Positions 44,574 through 53,071 of a DNA stretch of 64,000 nt are shown here, piece by piece (the stretch's first letter is position 1; each line of letters opens with the position of its first letter). The DNA lies in NCBI GenBank assembly GCA_011523795.1, contig WTFY01000008.1, positions 1-64,000 on the forward strand, read 5' to 3'. Both the position numbers and the translations under genes were made by a program. A model generated the notes under the pieces. That model searched no databases and was not told the origin of the DNA. It saw only the letters and a program-made list of their open reading frames with translations. This stretch comes from Gammaproteobacteria bacterium (lineage in GTDB: Bacteria > Pseudomonadota > Gammaproteobacteria > UBA4575).

Positions 44574-45821
44574 ATGAACCCTTTCGAGTACCGAGACAAC
44601 CAGCTGTATGCCGAGCAAGTGAGCTGTGCCGAGATTGCGAACGCCTACGGGACACCCAGCTACGTATATTCGAAGGCAGCCATCGAGGACAGGTACCGGG
44701 CTTTTGAGGATGCCCTGCAGGACTGGCAAGCGAGGATCTGTTATTCAGTCAAGGCGAATTCCAGTCTGGCCGTACTGAGCCTTTTGGCACGCCTCGGTGC
44801 CGGGTTTGACATCGTGTCCGGGGGTGAACTTGAACGGGTCTTGCGTGCAGGTGGCGATGCGCGAAAGGTTGTTTTTTCGGGTGTGGCCAAGCGGGCAGAT
44901 GAAATTCGCCGTGCACTGCTTGCGGGAATTTACTGTTTCAATATCGAATCCCTTCCGGAACTCGACCGCATCGAGCACATCGCCGGGGAAATGGATATCC
45001 CGGCAAATGTCTCCTTGCGTGTCAATCCGGATGTTGATGCGGATACCCATCCGTATATATCCACCGGACAGAAGGAGAACAAGTTCGGCCTAGGCATTGA
45101 CCAGGCCCGGGAACTTTACCAGCGGATTGCGGACAGCCGTTCCCTGCGCGTCACGGGAGTGGACTGCCACATCGGTTCCCAGTTGCTCGACCTGGCGCCT
45201 TTCCGGTCCAGTTTTGAGAAGGTATTCGAGCTGGTGGACTGGCTCGAAGACCGGGGTATTCCTTTGCGCCATGTCGATCTTGGTGGCGGACTCGGCATTC
45301 CGTACACGCGTGCGGACCTGGCTCCTGCGCCGGTTCAGTACGCCCGCGCCATCGAGCCGTTCATGCACGGCAGGCAACTCGAACTGGTGGTCGAGCCGGG
45401 GCGATCGATCGTGGGCCATGCAGGATTGCTTTTGTGCAGGGTCGAATACCTGAAAAGCACAGATGAAGGAAATTTTGCGCTGGTCGACGCGGGCATGAAC
45501 GATTTCATGCGTCCGTCCCTGTATTCCGCATGGCATGAAATCAGTGCCGTGCACCGGGAAAGCGGTGAACAGGTTCTCTACGATGTGGCTGGACCGGTTT
45601 GTGAGAGTGCAGACGTGCTGGGTCGCCAGCGAAGCCTGTGTATCCGGCCGGGCAGCCTGCTTGCCGTTCACGATGCAGGTGCCTACGGGTTTACCATGGC
45701 CAGCAACTACAATTCGCGCATGCGTCCAGCAGAAGTGCTGGTTGACGGGGACCTGGCAAGGTTGATCAGAAAGCGAGAGAGTATCGATCAGCTGTTTGCC
45801 GATGAAATCATACCGGACTGA
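44574..45821 (+). CDS. lysA: Diaminopimelate decarboxylase
   Basis: PLP enzyme that turns meso-diaminopimelate into lysine. It has the Schiff-base Lys in CYSVKANSSLAVL (about residue 60), SGGELERVL, HIGSQLLDL, the glycine loop HVDLGGGLGI and the substrate Cys in GPVCESADVLG. The 415 aa length is typical. Its TGA shares one base with the ATG of the methyltransferase gene, so the two are coupled. Confidence 0.97.
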   Translation: MNPFEYRDNQLYAEQVSCAEIANAYGTPSYVYSKAAIEDRYRAFEDALQDWQARICYSVKANSSLAVLSLLARLGAGFDIVSGGELERVLRAGGDARKVVFSGVAKRADEIRRALLAGIYCFNIESLPELDRIEHIAGEMDIPANVSLRVNPDVDADTHPYISTGQKENKFGLGIDQARELYQRIADSRSLRVTGVDCHIGSQLLDLAPFRSSFEKVFELVDWLEDRGIPLRHVDLGGGLGIPYTRADLAPAPVQYARAIEPFMHGRQLELVVEPGRSIVGHAGLLLCRVEYLKSTDEGNFALVDAGMNDFMRPSLYSAWHEISAVHRESGEQVLYDVAGPVCESADVLGRQRSLCIRPGSLLAVHDAGAYGFTMASNYNSRMRPAEVLVDGDLARLIRKRESIDQLFADEIIPD

Positions 45822-46492
45822 TGCTGCGCCAGCCAGAACCCGAGTTGATGGACGATCAGGAGCAGGCTCTCGCCTATGCCCAGGCCGATTTCGAGGTGAC
45901 TCACAATACCTTGCTGGGACATTTCCCGCGCGTATTCCCTGAGCTGTCATCCCCTCGAACGATCCTGGATTTGGGGTGTGGGCCGGCTGACATCTCAATC
46001 CGCCTCGCGCAGCGGTATCCTGACTGCAGGTTTGATGCCGTGGATGGCGCTGCGTGTATGCTGCATCAGGCTCGGAACAGAATAGAGGCTGCAGCACTGC
46101 AGGACCGGATCACGCTTTACCTGCAGCGTTTGCCGCACTGCGAGCTGCCGGAACAATCCTACGAGGCCATCGTTTCGAACAGCCTGCTGCATCATCTCCA
46201 CGAGCCCCAGCATCTTTGGTCCACGGTCCGCAAGTACGCCTCGAACAGGACCGCCATTTTCATCTGTGATTTGTACAGGCCCGCGTCTGCCGCACAGGCC
46301 CGCGTCCTGGTGTCCCGTTATGCTGCGGGCGAACCCGACATCCTGCGCCGGGATTTTTACAATTCGCTGCTCGCGGCATTCACTCCAAACGAAGTTCGTG
46401 AACAGCTTGACCGGGCAGGACTGGAAAGCCTGCAACTAGAACAGGTCAGCGATCGGCACATGCTGGTACACGGATACCTGCGGCAACCTTGA
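45821..46492 (+). CDS. Class I SAM-dependent methyltransferase
   Basis: 223 aa. Motif I is ILDLGCGPADISIRLA (about residues 48-63), followed by FDAVDGAACML (acidic ribose contact) and the post-motif SNSLLHHLHEPQHLW. The C-terminal part (RRDFYNSLLAAFTPNEVREQLDRAGL) matches small-molecule methyltransferases of the UbiE/TAM type. The substrate is unknown. It interrupts the usual lysA-dapF adjacency and is coupled to lysA by a one-base overlap, then a 116-base gap precedes dapF. Confidence 0.88.
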   Translation: MLRQPEPELMDDQEQALAYAQADFEVTHNTLLGHFPRVFPELSSPRTILDLGCGPADISIRLAQRYPDCRFDAVDGAACMLHQARNRIEAAALQDRITLYLQRLPHCELPEQSYEAIVSNSLLHHLHEPQHLWSTVRKYASNRTAIFICDLYRPASAAQARVLVSRYAAGEPDILRRDFYNSLLAAFTPNEVREQLDRAGLESLQLEQVSDRHMLVHGYLRQP

Positions 46493-46608
46493 CGGCATCC
46501 TGGCGATGAGACCTGTCCGGGATAAGGTTGCACAGGCGGCACATGAGGTAATATTCTTGAGCCGGGAAGCATCTTCGCACAGCATCGCATTAACCGGGGT
46601 GAACTCGC

Positions 46609-47439
46609 ATGCAGGTACGATTCGCAAAAATGCACGGTCTGGGGAATGATTTTGTCGTGTTCGATAGTATTAACCGGGACCTGCAACTGAACCGCGACCA
46701 GTTGCGCTGGGTAGCGGACCGGAGGCTGGGCGTAGGCTGTGACCAGATATTGGTAATACGGGCAGCCGGTGCGCCCGGTGCAGATTTTGACTACCAGATC
46801 TACAACCAAAACGGCGAGGAAGCTGAACAGTGCGGCAACGGTGCGCGCTGCATCGGCAAGTTCCTTTCGCGTAACGGGCTCACAGGCAAAAGTTCGATTC
46901 GCATCCGGACAGTCAGTGGCGTGTACTGCGTGGAACTGCGCGAGGACGACTTGGTGACCGTGGACATGGGTGTCCCTGTCATTGAGCCTGGTGATATCCC
47001 TTTTGCTGCGGCCCAGGCTTCACAATGCTATACGCTCAAGGTTGATGGCCAGCCTGTCGAGATAGGAGCCGTGTCGATGGGGAATCCACATGCCGTGATA
47101 GAGGTCGAGGACGTCGAGCATGCACCGGTGGGTGAGCTCGGCCCGAGGGTCGGGAGCCACCCGATGTTTCCCCATAACGCCAACGTCGGCTTCATGCAGA
47201 TTGTGGATGAACGGCATGTCGTACTGCGGGTGTTCGAGCGGGGCGCAGGTGAAACCGGTGCTTGCGGTACAGGAGCCTGCGCAGCCGTGGTGGTGGGTCG
47301 TATCTGGCAGCGGCTGGATACGGAAGTGACCGTGCAGCAGCCCGGAGGCAGCCTGCTGGTCGAGTGCAGTGACCTGTCCGGTCCGGTCCGGCTGACCGGT
47401 CCGGCCGAACAGAGCTTTGAAGGGAGCCTGGAATTGTGA
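46609..47439 (+). CDS. dapF: Diaminopimelate epimerase
   Basis: It interconverts LL- and meso-diaminopimelate for lysine and peptidoglycan. The two catalytic cysteines lie in EQCGNGARC (about residue 73) and ETGACGTGACAA (about residue 219). The N-terminus MQVRFAKMHGLGNDFVV and the 276 aa length are typical. The stop overlaps the GTG of the DUF484 gene by four bases. Confidence 0.97.
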   Translation: MQVRFAKMHGLGNDFVVFDSINRDLQLNRDQLRWVADRRLGVGCDQILVIRAAGAPGADFDYQIYNQNGEEAEQCGNGARCIGKFLSRNGLTGKSSIRIRTVSGVYCVELREDDLVTVDMGVPVIEPGDIPFAAAQASQCYTLKVDGQPVEIGAVSMGNPHAVIEVEDVEHAPVGELGPRVGSHPMFPHNANVGFMQIVDERHVVLRVFERGAGETGACGTGACAAVVVGRIWQRLDTEVTVQQPGGSLLVECSDLSGPVRLTGPAEQSFEGSLEL

Positions 47440-48164
47440 CTACACGCAATCCCTCGGATGTCACGCCTGAAGACGGGGAATTCGACCGGGAAAAGCTTAC
47501 CCGGGAAGAGGTGGAGCACTACCTGCGCAAGCATCGGGATTTCTTTGTCCACTACCCCGGACTGATCGAAACACTCGCCATACCTCACGAAACGGGGGAG
47601 GCCGTGTCGCTTGTCGAGCGGCAGGTTACCATACTGCGCGACAAGGTCCGGGAGCTCGAGAAGAAACTGGACCGGTTCATTGCCACCGCCGGGGAAAACG
47701 AGAAGGCAAGCCGCAGGCTGCATAACCTGGCCCTGAAAGTCATGTCCATCAATGGATTTGACGAGTCACTGGCCGGAATCTGCGAGCAGCTGCATGCGGA
47801 ATTTCCGGGCACGTTCGTCAGGATACGCCTGCTGGATGCACTGCCTGCAACCCTTGTGCCGGACTGTGCCGCGATGGAGGCGTCCCTTCGCGGGTCCGGC
47901 CTGGTTCAGGAACTGTTTTCTGACCGGCACCAGGGTGTGGCATTTCTGAACGAGACTCAGATTGACGCTGTGTTCAAGCCCGGGCCAGGTGGCCAGACGG
48001 TTCACTCGGCCGCATCGGTGGTCCTGAAGAACTCCCGGCATCTCGGCGTGATGTTCTTGGGCAGCGCGGATGCATGCCGCTACCAGAGTGGTATCGGCAC
48101 ACTGTTCCTGGAATGCCTGGGCGAGATCGTCAGCACCAAGCTGCAGCAATTCGCTTCAGGATAG
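47436..48164 (+). CDS. DUF484 family protein
   Basis: 242 aa, GTG start inside the end of dapF. The N-terminal part has YLRKHRDFFVHYPGLIETL and PHETGEAVSLVERQVTILRDK, the DUF484 signature, followed by a helical linker and a GAF-like C-terminal domain (about residues 95-240). The function is not established. The position between dapF and xerC is conserved across gammaproteobacteria, which is the main clue. Confidence 0.92.
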   Translation: MTTRNPSDVTPEDGEFDREKLTREEVEHYLRKHRDFFVHYPGLIETLAIPHETGEAVSLVERQVTILRDKVRELEKKLDRFIATAGENEKASRRLHNLALKVMSINGFDESLAGICEQLHAEFPGTFVRIRLLDALPATLVPDCAAMEASLRGSGLVQELFSDRHQGVAFLNETQIDAVFKPGPGGQTVHSAASVVLKNSRHLGVMFLGSADACRYQSGIGTLFLECLGEIVSTKLQQFASG

Positions 48165-48236
48165 GTTTTTGACTGATTCTGTATTTTGCCTGCAACCAGT
48201 GGTACCGTACTCAGAATCCGTTACTGAATTGTCAGG

Positions 48237-49184
48237 GTGTGCGAGGCCGTGAGTCTGCCGGATACCGAGGAACTCGTTCAAAATTACCTGCGTTACCTGA
48301 GTGATGAACGCAGGTACTCTCCTGCAACAGTGAGCAGTTACCGGAGAGATATCCGGCAGTTTGTGGAATTCATCTTCGCAGCCGGTGTCAAGCACTGTTG
48401 TCAGGCGGATGCCCTGCATGTCAGGGATTTCGCCGGATCCCGCAGGAGGAAGGGCATTTCGGCCCGCAGCCTGCAGCGGGCCCTGAGCGCACTCAGGGGG
48501 TTCTACCAGTACCTGCAGCGCGAGCAGCAGGTAGGGCATAACCCGGCTGCCGAGGTCAGTGCACCCCATGTCAGCAAGAAACTTCCTCAGCTTCTGGACG
48601 TGGATGAAATCCAGCGCCTGCTTGCCACGCCTTTGCAGGACCCGCTCAAGTTGCGGGACCATGCCATGATGGAACTGATGTACTCGTCCGGTCTTCGCCT
48701 GTCTGAACTGGTCAGCCTGGACATTGGAGACATCGACTTGTCCCAGGGCCAGTTGCATGTGCTCGGCAAGGGCAACAAGGTTCGTTACCTGCCAGTCGGG
48801 CGGGCCGCCTGCAAGTCTCTTGAACGCTGGCTTGCTGTTCGTGCCGGGAAGGCTGCTGAAAACGAGCAGGCCGTGTTTGTCAGCCATCGTGGCCGCAGAT
48901 TGTCCCCGCGGGCCGTGCAGCAGCGCATGAAACGCCTTGGCAGTGAGCGGGGACTTGACAAACATGTTCACCCGCACATGCTGCGGCACTCCTTTGCCAG
49001 TCATCTGCTGGAGTCCAGCAATGACCTGCGCGCCGTACAGGAGATGCTGGGGCATGCCGACATCAGTACAACCCAGATCTATACCCATCTGGATTTTCAG
49101 CACCTCGCAGAGGTCTATGACCAAAGTCACCCGCGTGCCAGAAAAGGGGCATCGCGCGCCCGGCCCGATGCCCAGGAAGAATAA
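48237..49184 (+). CDS. xerC: Tyrosine recombinase XerC
   Basis: With XerD it resolves chromosome dimers at dif. The catalytic set is complete: Arg in SGLRLSEL, Lys in LGKGNKVRYLPV, HxxR in HPHMLRHSFASHLL, His in LGHADISTTQIY and nucleophile Tyr in the same block (TQIYTHLDFQHLAEVYD). The N-terminal SAM-like DNA-binding domain covers about residues 10-95. Two GTG starts are close (48237 and 48249); the second has AGGG eleven bases upstream. A C-terminal LAEVYDQSHPRAR is typical of XerC rather than XerD. Confidence 0.95.
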   Translation: MCEAVSLPDTEELVQNYLRYLSDERRYSPATVSSYRRDIRQFVEFIFAAGVKHCCQADALHVRDFAGSRRRKGISARSLQRALSALRGFYQYLQREQQVGHNPAAEVSAPHVSKKLPQLLDVDEIQRLLATPLQDPLKLRDHAMMELMYSSGLRLSELVSLDIGDIDLSQGQLHVLGKGNKVRYLPVGRAACKSLERWLAVRAGKAAENEQAVFVSHRGRRLSPRAVQQRMKRLGSERGLDKHVHPHMLRHSFASHLLESSNDLRAVQEMLGHADISTTQIYTHLDFQHLAEVYDQSHPRARKGASRARPDAQEE

Positions 49185-49304
49185 GCGGCGTGAGACCGGT
49201 ATAATCTGCCTGCAGTTTTTGCTAACCTGCCCCCTGTAGGGTGGAACCGGCGGATGCAGCGTTCTGCAGTACCTTTCTTTCTGTCAGCAGGATCACTGGA
49301 CAAC

Positions 49305-49838
49305 ATGGAACAATTCAAGGGCACTACCATTGTCAGCGTAAGGCGTGACGGCAAGGTGGCATTGGGCGGGGATGGCCAGGTTTCACTGGGAGATACCGTC
49401 ATGAAAAGCAATGCGTGCAAAATCCGGCGCCTGTACGAGGACAAGGTCATTGCAGGTTTTGCAGGGGGTACCGCCGATGCCTTTACCCTGTTCGAGCGAT
49501 TTGAATCCAAGCTGGAACAGCATAATGGCCAGCTGGCCCGGGCTGCCGTCGAGCTTGCCAAGGACTGGAGGACTGATCGCCTCCTGCGCAGGCTTGAGGC
49601 CCTGCTTGCGGTGGCAGACCGGTCCACATCGCTGGTCATTTCCGGTAACGGCGATGTCATCGAACCCGAAGATTCGCTGGTGGCAATCGGTTCCGGGGGG
49701 GCCTATGCCCAGGCCGCAGCCCGGGCACTGCTGGACGACACGCAACTGAATGCCAGGGAGATCGTACAGAAGGCGCTGGGTATCGCAGCCGGGATCTGTA
49801 TCTATACCAACACGAATCTCACGATCGAAGAGCTTTAG
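49305..49838 (+). CDS. hslV: ATP-dependent protease subunit HslV
   Basis: Proteasome-like peptidase chamber of HslUV. The ATG at 49305 gives [24 protein letters not shown]; the first Thr after Gly6 is the expected N-terminal nucleophile once a six-residue propeptide is removed. E. coli HslV removes only Met. An upstream frame from 49254 adds unrelated residues. SGNGDVIEP and [15 protein letters not shown] are typical. It starts 121 bases after xerC and is followed by hslU. Confidence 0.96.
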   Translation: MEQFKGTTIVSVRRDGKVALGGDGQVSLGDTVMKSNACKIRRLYEDKVIAGFAGGTADAFTLFERFESKLEQHNGQLARAAVELAKDWRTDRLLRRLEALLAVADRSTSLVISGNGDVIEPEDSLVAIGSGGAYAQAAARALLDDTQLNAREIVQKALGIAAGICIYTNTNLTIEEL

Positions 49839-49864
49839 GATTTGTTTGCAAGAAGGGCTGGCAG

Positions 49865-51196
49865 ATGTCAAACATGACTCCGCGAGAAATTGTCCAGGAG
49901 CTGGACCATCACATTATCGGACAGGATGAAGCCAAGCGTGCCGTAGCGATTGCGCTGCGCAACCGGTGGCGGAGAATGAAGTTGCCGGAGATATTGCGAG
50001 TGGAGGTCACACCGAAAAACATCCTGATGATGGGCCCGACGGGGGTAGGAAAGACCGAGATCGCACGACGCTTGGCACGCCTTGCCCGTGCTCCGTTCAT
50101 CAAGGTGGAGGCGACGAAATTCACGGAGGTCGGCTATGTCGGGAAGGAGGTCGATTCCATCGTGCGGGAACTGGTCGACACCTCGGTGAAAATGATGCGT
50201 GAACAGGAGGTTGAGAAGGTGTGCTTTCGTGCCGAGGAAGCGGCAGAGGAGCGCGTGCTGGACGCATTGCTGCCTGCGAGAAACGATGATGCCCAGGCTG
50301 AGGATCGTGCCGAGTTTGCGAGTGATACGCGGCAGAAATTCCGCAAGCGGCTGCGCGAGGGGGACCTGGATGATACCGAAATCGAGGTGGATGTCGCGAT
50401 CGCACCGATGGGCGTGGAAATCATGACACCCCCTGGCATGGAGGAGATGGCCAGCCAGCTGCAGGGCGTGTTCCAGAATCTGGGCGGCGGCAAGAAGAAA
50501 ACGCGCAAGATGCGCATTCAGGAGGCCATGCGGGTGCTGACCGATGAAGAGGCGCAAAAACTGATCAATGAAGACGAACTGAAGGCCCAGGCCCTTGTGA
50601 ATGTAGAGCAGAACGGCATTGTGTTCCTGGACGAGATTGACAAGGTCACAAAACATGGCGAGATGAGCGGGGCAGATGTCTCGCGGGAGGGAGTGCAGCG
50701 GGACCTGTTGCCCCTGGTGGAAGGCTGTACGGTAAGCACCAAGTATGGAATGGTGAAGACCGATCATATCCTGTTCATAGCTTCCGGAGCATTCCATGTC
50801 TCCAAGCCCTCCGATCTGATTCCTGAATTGCAGGGCCGCCTGCCGATCCGTGTGGAACTGAAGGCGCTTACCACGGATGACTTCGTACGCATACTGGTCG
50901 AACCTGATGCCTCGCTCACGGAGCAGTATGCTGCGCTGCTGGCGACGGAAGGTGTACGGCTCAAATTTACCAAAGGCGGCATTCGCAGGATTGCCCAGAT
51001 TGCCCATGATGTGAATGAATCAACGGAAAACATTGGCGCACGGCGGCTGCACACCGTGATGGAGCGCCTGCTGGAGCAAATCTCGTTTTCAGCACCCGAT
51101 TCCAGAGGCAAATCCGTTACTGTGGACCAGGGCTATGTGGATGAAAATATTGGTGAACTGGTCAAGGATGTCGATCTGAGTCGGTATATACTGTAA
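49865..51196 (+). CDS. hslU: HslU ATPase of the HslUV protease
   Basis: AAA+ unfoldase, 443 aa. Walker [16 protein letters not shown], pore loop GYVGKEVDS (GYVG), Walker [12 protein letters not shown] and the arginine-finger helix [10 protein letters not shown] are present. The insertion (I) domain, about residues 110-240, is rich in charged helices ([15 protein letters not shown]). The C-terminus ends with SRYIL, which enters the HslV pockets. It follows hslV by 26 bases. A heat-shock promoter was not clearly visible. Confidence 0.97.
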   Translation: MSNMTPREIVQELDHHIIGQDEAKRAVAIALRNRWRRMKLPEILRVEVTPKNILMMGPTGVGKTEIARRLARLARAPFIKVEATKFTEVGYVGKEVDSIVRELVDTSVKMMREQEVEKVCFRAEEAAEERVLDALLPARNDDAQAEDRAEFASDTRQKFRKRLREGDLDDTEIEVDVAIAPMGVEIMTPPGMEEMASQLQGVFQNLGGGKKKTRKMRIQEAMRVLTDEEAQKLINEDELKAQALVNVEQNGIVFLDEIDKVTKHGEMSGADVSREGVQRDLLPLVEGCTVSTKYGMVKTDHILFIASGAFHVSKPSDLIPELQGRLPIRVELKALTTDDFVRILVEPDASLTEQYAALLATEGVRLKFTKGGIRRIAQIAHDVNESTENIGARRLHTVMERLLEQISFSAPDSRGKSVTVDQGYVDENIGELVKDVDLSRYIL

Positions 51197-51241
51197 CTCC
51201 TGCCGGATGATTCAGGCATAAGAAGTAAGGGTTTTCAAGCT

Positions 51242-51610
51242 TTGGCGAAAAGGGTCCCGATTGAAATCCAGTTGCATCAGAAATCGAGAAAACTGGAAAT
51301 TGAGTTCGATGACGGCAAGCGCTTCGTGCTGCCCTGTGAATACCTGCGTGTTCATTCACCTTCAGCGGAGGTGGCGGGGCATGGCCCGGGGCAGGAGGTG
51401 TTGCAGATCGGGAAGGAAGATGTCGGCATCAATACCATTGAACAGGTGGGCCATTATGCGGTGCAGCTGGTATTTGATGATAATCATGATACGGGCATCT
51501 ATTCCTGGGAGTACCTGTATGAGCTGGGCATACACCAGGAACAGAAGTGGAAGCGGTATCTGGAACGGCTGGAAGAGGCAGGTCATTCGCGCAAGGCTTC
51601 GAATGAATAA
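51242..51610 (+). CDS. DUF971 protein (gamma-butyrobetaine hydroxylase-like N-terminal domain)
   Basis: 122 aa from a TTG start with AAGGG ten bases upstream; there is no ATG at this end. PIEIQLHQKSRKLEIEF, YLRVHSPSAEV and the GIYSWEYLYEL motif identify DUF971. In gammaproteobacteria it usually lies between hslU and ubiE as here. Its molecular role is unclear; related domains occur in iron-sulfur-associated proteins and at the N-terminus of gamma-butyrobetaine dioxygenase. Confidence 0.9.
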   Translation: MAKRVPIEIQLHQKSRKLEIEFDDGKRFVLPCEYLRVHSPSAEVAGHGPGQEVLQIGKEDVGINTIEQVGHYAVQLVFDDNHDTGIYSWEYLYELGIHQEQKWKRYLERLEEAGHSRKASNE

Positions 51611-51705
51611 GCCCGAGACGCTGTCATCCGTCAATGCAGGTCCAGGCATCCGTACAGCACCCGGTTTGGAATAGTTAACCATTCATACTGCCATCGACAC
51701 ATACC

Positions 51706-52455
51706 ATGCAGCAGAAGAATACCCATTTCGGCTATCAGGATGTCAGTCCTGAGGAGAAAACAAGTGAAGTCGGGAGGGTGTTTGATTCCGTAGCGGACAA
51801 GTACGACTTGATGAACGACTTCATGTCGCTGGGCCTGCATCGCCTCTGGAAGCGACAACTCGTACACCTCGCGAACATACGGCCACATCACAGGATACTG
51901 GACCTCGCAGCCGGAACGGCGGATATCACGAGGTTGCTTGCCCCCAAACTTGACAAGCAGGGAGGAGTTACTCTCTGTGACCCCAACCGGGTCATGCTTG
52001 AACATGGGAGGGCAAAACTGGTTGACAGGGGCCTGTTGAGAAACTTGGAATTCGTACAGGCCATGGCAGAAAATCTGCCGTTCCGGGAAAATCATTTTGA
52101 CCGGGTCGTACTGGGGTTTGGCCTGCGGAACTTCACGGACAAGACCCAGGCTCTGCAGTCGATGTACAGGGTGCTCAGGCCAGGCGGACAGCTCATGATC
52201 CTGGAGTTTTCCAGGCCCGAAAAATGGTTGCAGGGTGCTTATGACGCCTACTCGTTTGGCCTGCTGCCAAGGCTGGGCAGCGTGGTGGCCAGGGATGCGC
52301 AAAGCTACAGGTATCTTGCCGAGTCCATCCGCATGCACCCTGATCAGGAAACCCTGCAGGCAATGCTGGAGACGGCAGGTTTCCAGGCATGCGACTACCT
52401 TGATTTCAGCCTGGGGATTGTCTGCATTCACCGTGGCTACAAGCTTTCTGCATGA
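51706..52455 (+). CDS. ubiE: Ubiquinone/menaquinone C-methyltransferase UbiE
   Basis: SAM-dependent C-methylation of the quinone ring, 249 aa. Characteristic blocks are VADKYDLMNDFMSLGLHRLWKR, ILDLAAGTADITRLLA (motif I) and VVLGFGLRNFTDKTQALQSMYRVLRPGGQLMILEFS. Its stop overlaps the start of ubiJ (ATGA). With no menaquinone genes in view, ubiquinone is the likely product. Confidence 0.97.
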   Translation: MQQKNTHFGYQDVSPEEKTSEVGRVFDSVADKYDLMNDFMSLGLHRLWKRQLVHLANIRPHHRILDLAAGTADITRLLAPKLDKQGGVTLCDPNRVMLEHGRAKLVDRGLLRNLEFVQAMAENLPFRENHFDRVVLGFGLRNFTDKTQALQSMYRVLRPGGQLMILEFSRPEKWLQGAYDAYSFGLLPRLGSVVARDAQSYRYLAESIRMHPDQETLQAMLETAGFQACDYLDFSLGIVCIHRGYKLSA

Positions 52456-53069
52456 GCGAGTCCATGCTGGTCAGGCTGATTAATTTTTTCCTGCAAAAAT
52501 ATCTTGATTGTGACCCTGAAGTGGCCCGGCGGCTGCATGGGCTAGAAGGCTCAAACCTCGTATTCAGACTGAAAGACCTGGACAGGGAGTTTCTTGTCAT
52601 ACCGCGGCAGGCCGGAATTGATGTCACTGAGTATCGTGGCGGTGAATCAGATGGGATGGCCACATGGGTTGAAACGGACATGCAGGCCCTGGCCAGAGCC
52701 GTGCTGTGCAAGGCATGCGAGTCGATGCTGGAGGATGGCACCCTGCATGTGGTGCGGGGCGACCCTGGGCCGGCAAGGCAGCTCGCTGCGGTGCTGGATG
52801 CCGTTGAAATGGACTGGGAAGAACTCGCTTCAGCCTATCTGGGTGACCTTCCTGCACACCAGATCGGCTCGTGGCTGCGCAAGACCCGGCAATACAGGCG
52901 CCGCTCCCTGGAAAATTTCATGTCCGATGTGAGCGAGTTTCTGCAGGAAGAATCCAGGATCTTGCCTGCAAGGGCGGAAATGGAGCGGTACCTGGAAGAC
53001 ACGGAGGAGCTGGATGCCTCCATTGCCGGCCTTGAAGACCGAATCCGCCGTTTGACTGAAGCAGACTGA
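52452..53069 (+). CDS. ubiJ: UbiJ, ubiquinone biosynthesis accessory factor
   Basis: 205 aa, with an SCP2-like lipid-binding fold (about residues 1-110) and a helical coiled-coil C-terminus (RRRSLENFMSDVSEFLQEESRILPARAEMERYLEDTEEL and onward). UbiJ helps organise the soluble Ubi complex and binds polyprenyl intermediates. Sequence is weakly conserved, so the ubiE-ubiJ-ubiB order supports the call. It overlaps ubiE by four bases and is two bases from ubiB. Confidence 0.9.
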   Translation: MSESMLVRLINFFLQKYLDCDPEVARRLHGLEGSNLVFRLKDLDREFLVIPRQAGIDVTEYRGGESDGMATWVETDMQALARAVLCKACESMLEDGTLHVVRGDPGPARQLAAVLDAVEMDWEELASAYLGDLPAHQIGSWLRKTRQYRRRSLENFMSDVSEFLQEESRILPARAEMERYLEDTEELDASIAGLEDRIRRLTEAD

Positions 53070-53071
53070 TC

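Noticed and set aside
49200-49205. TATAAT upstream of hslV as a promoter
   Set aside because: The -10 is perfect but no acceptable -35 lies 16-18 bases upstream, and no clear heat-shock consensus was found, so it was not listed as a feature.
49868-51007. 379-aa minus-strand frame opposite hslU
   Set aside because: It is a shadow of hslU, which has every AAA+ motif intact.
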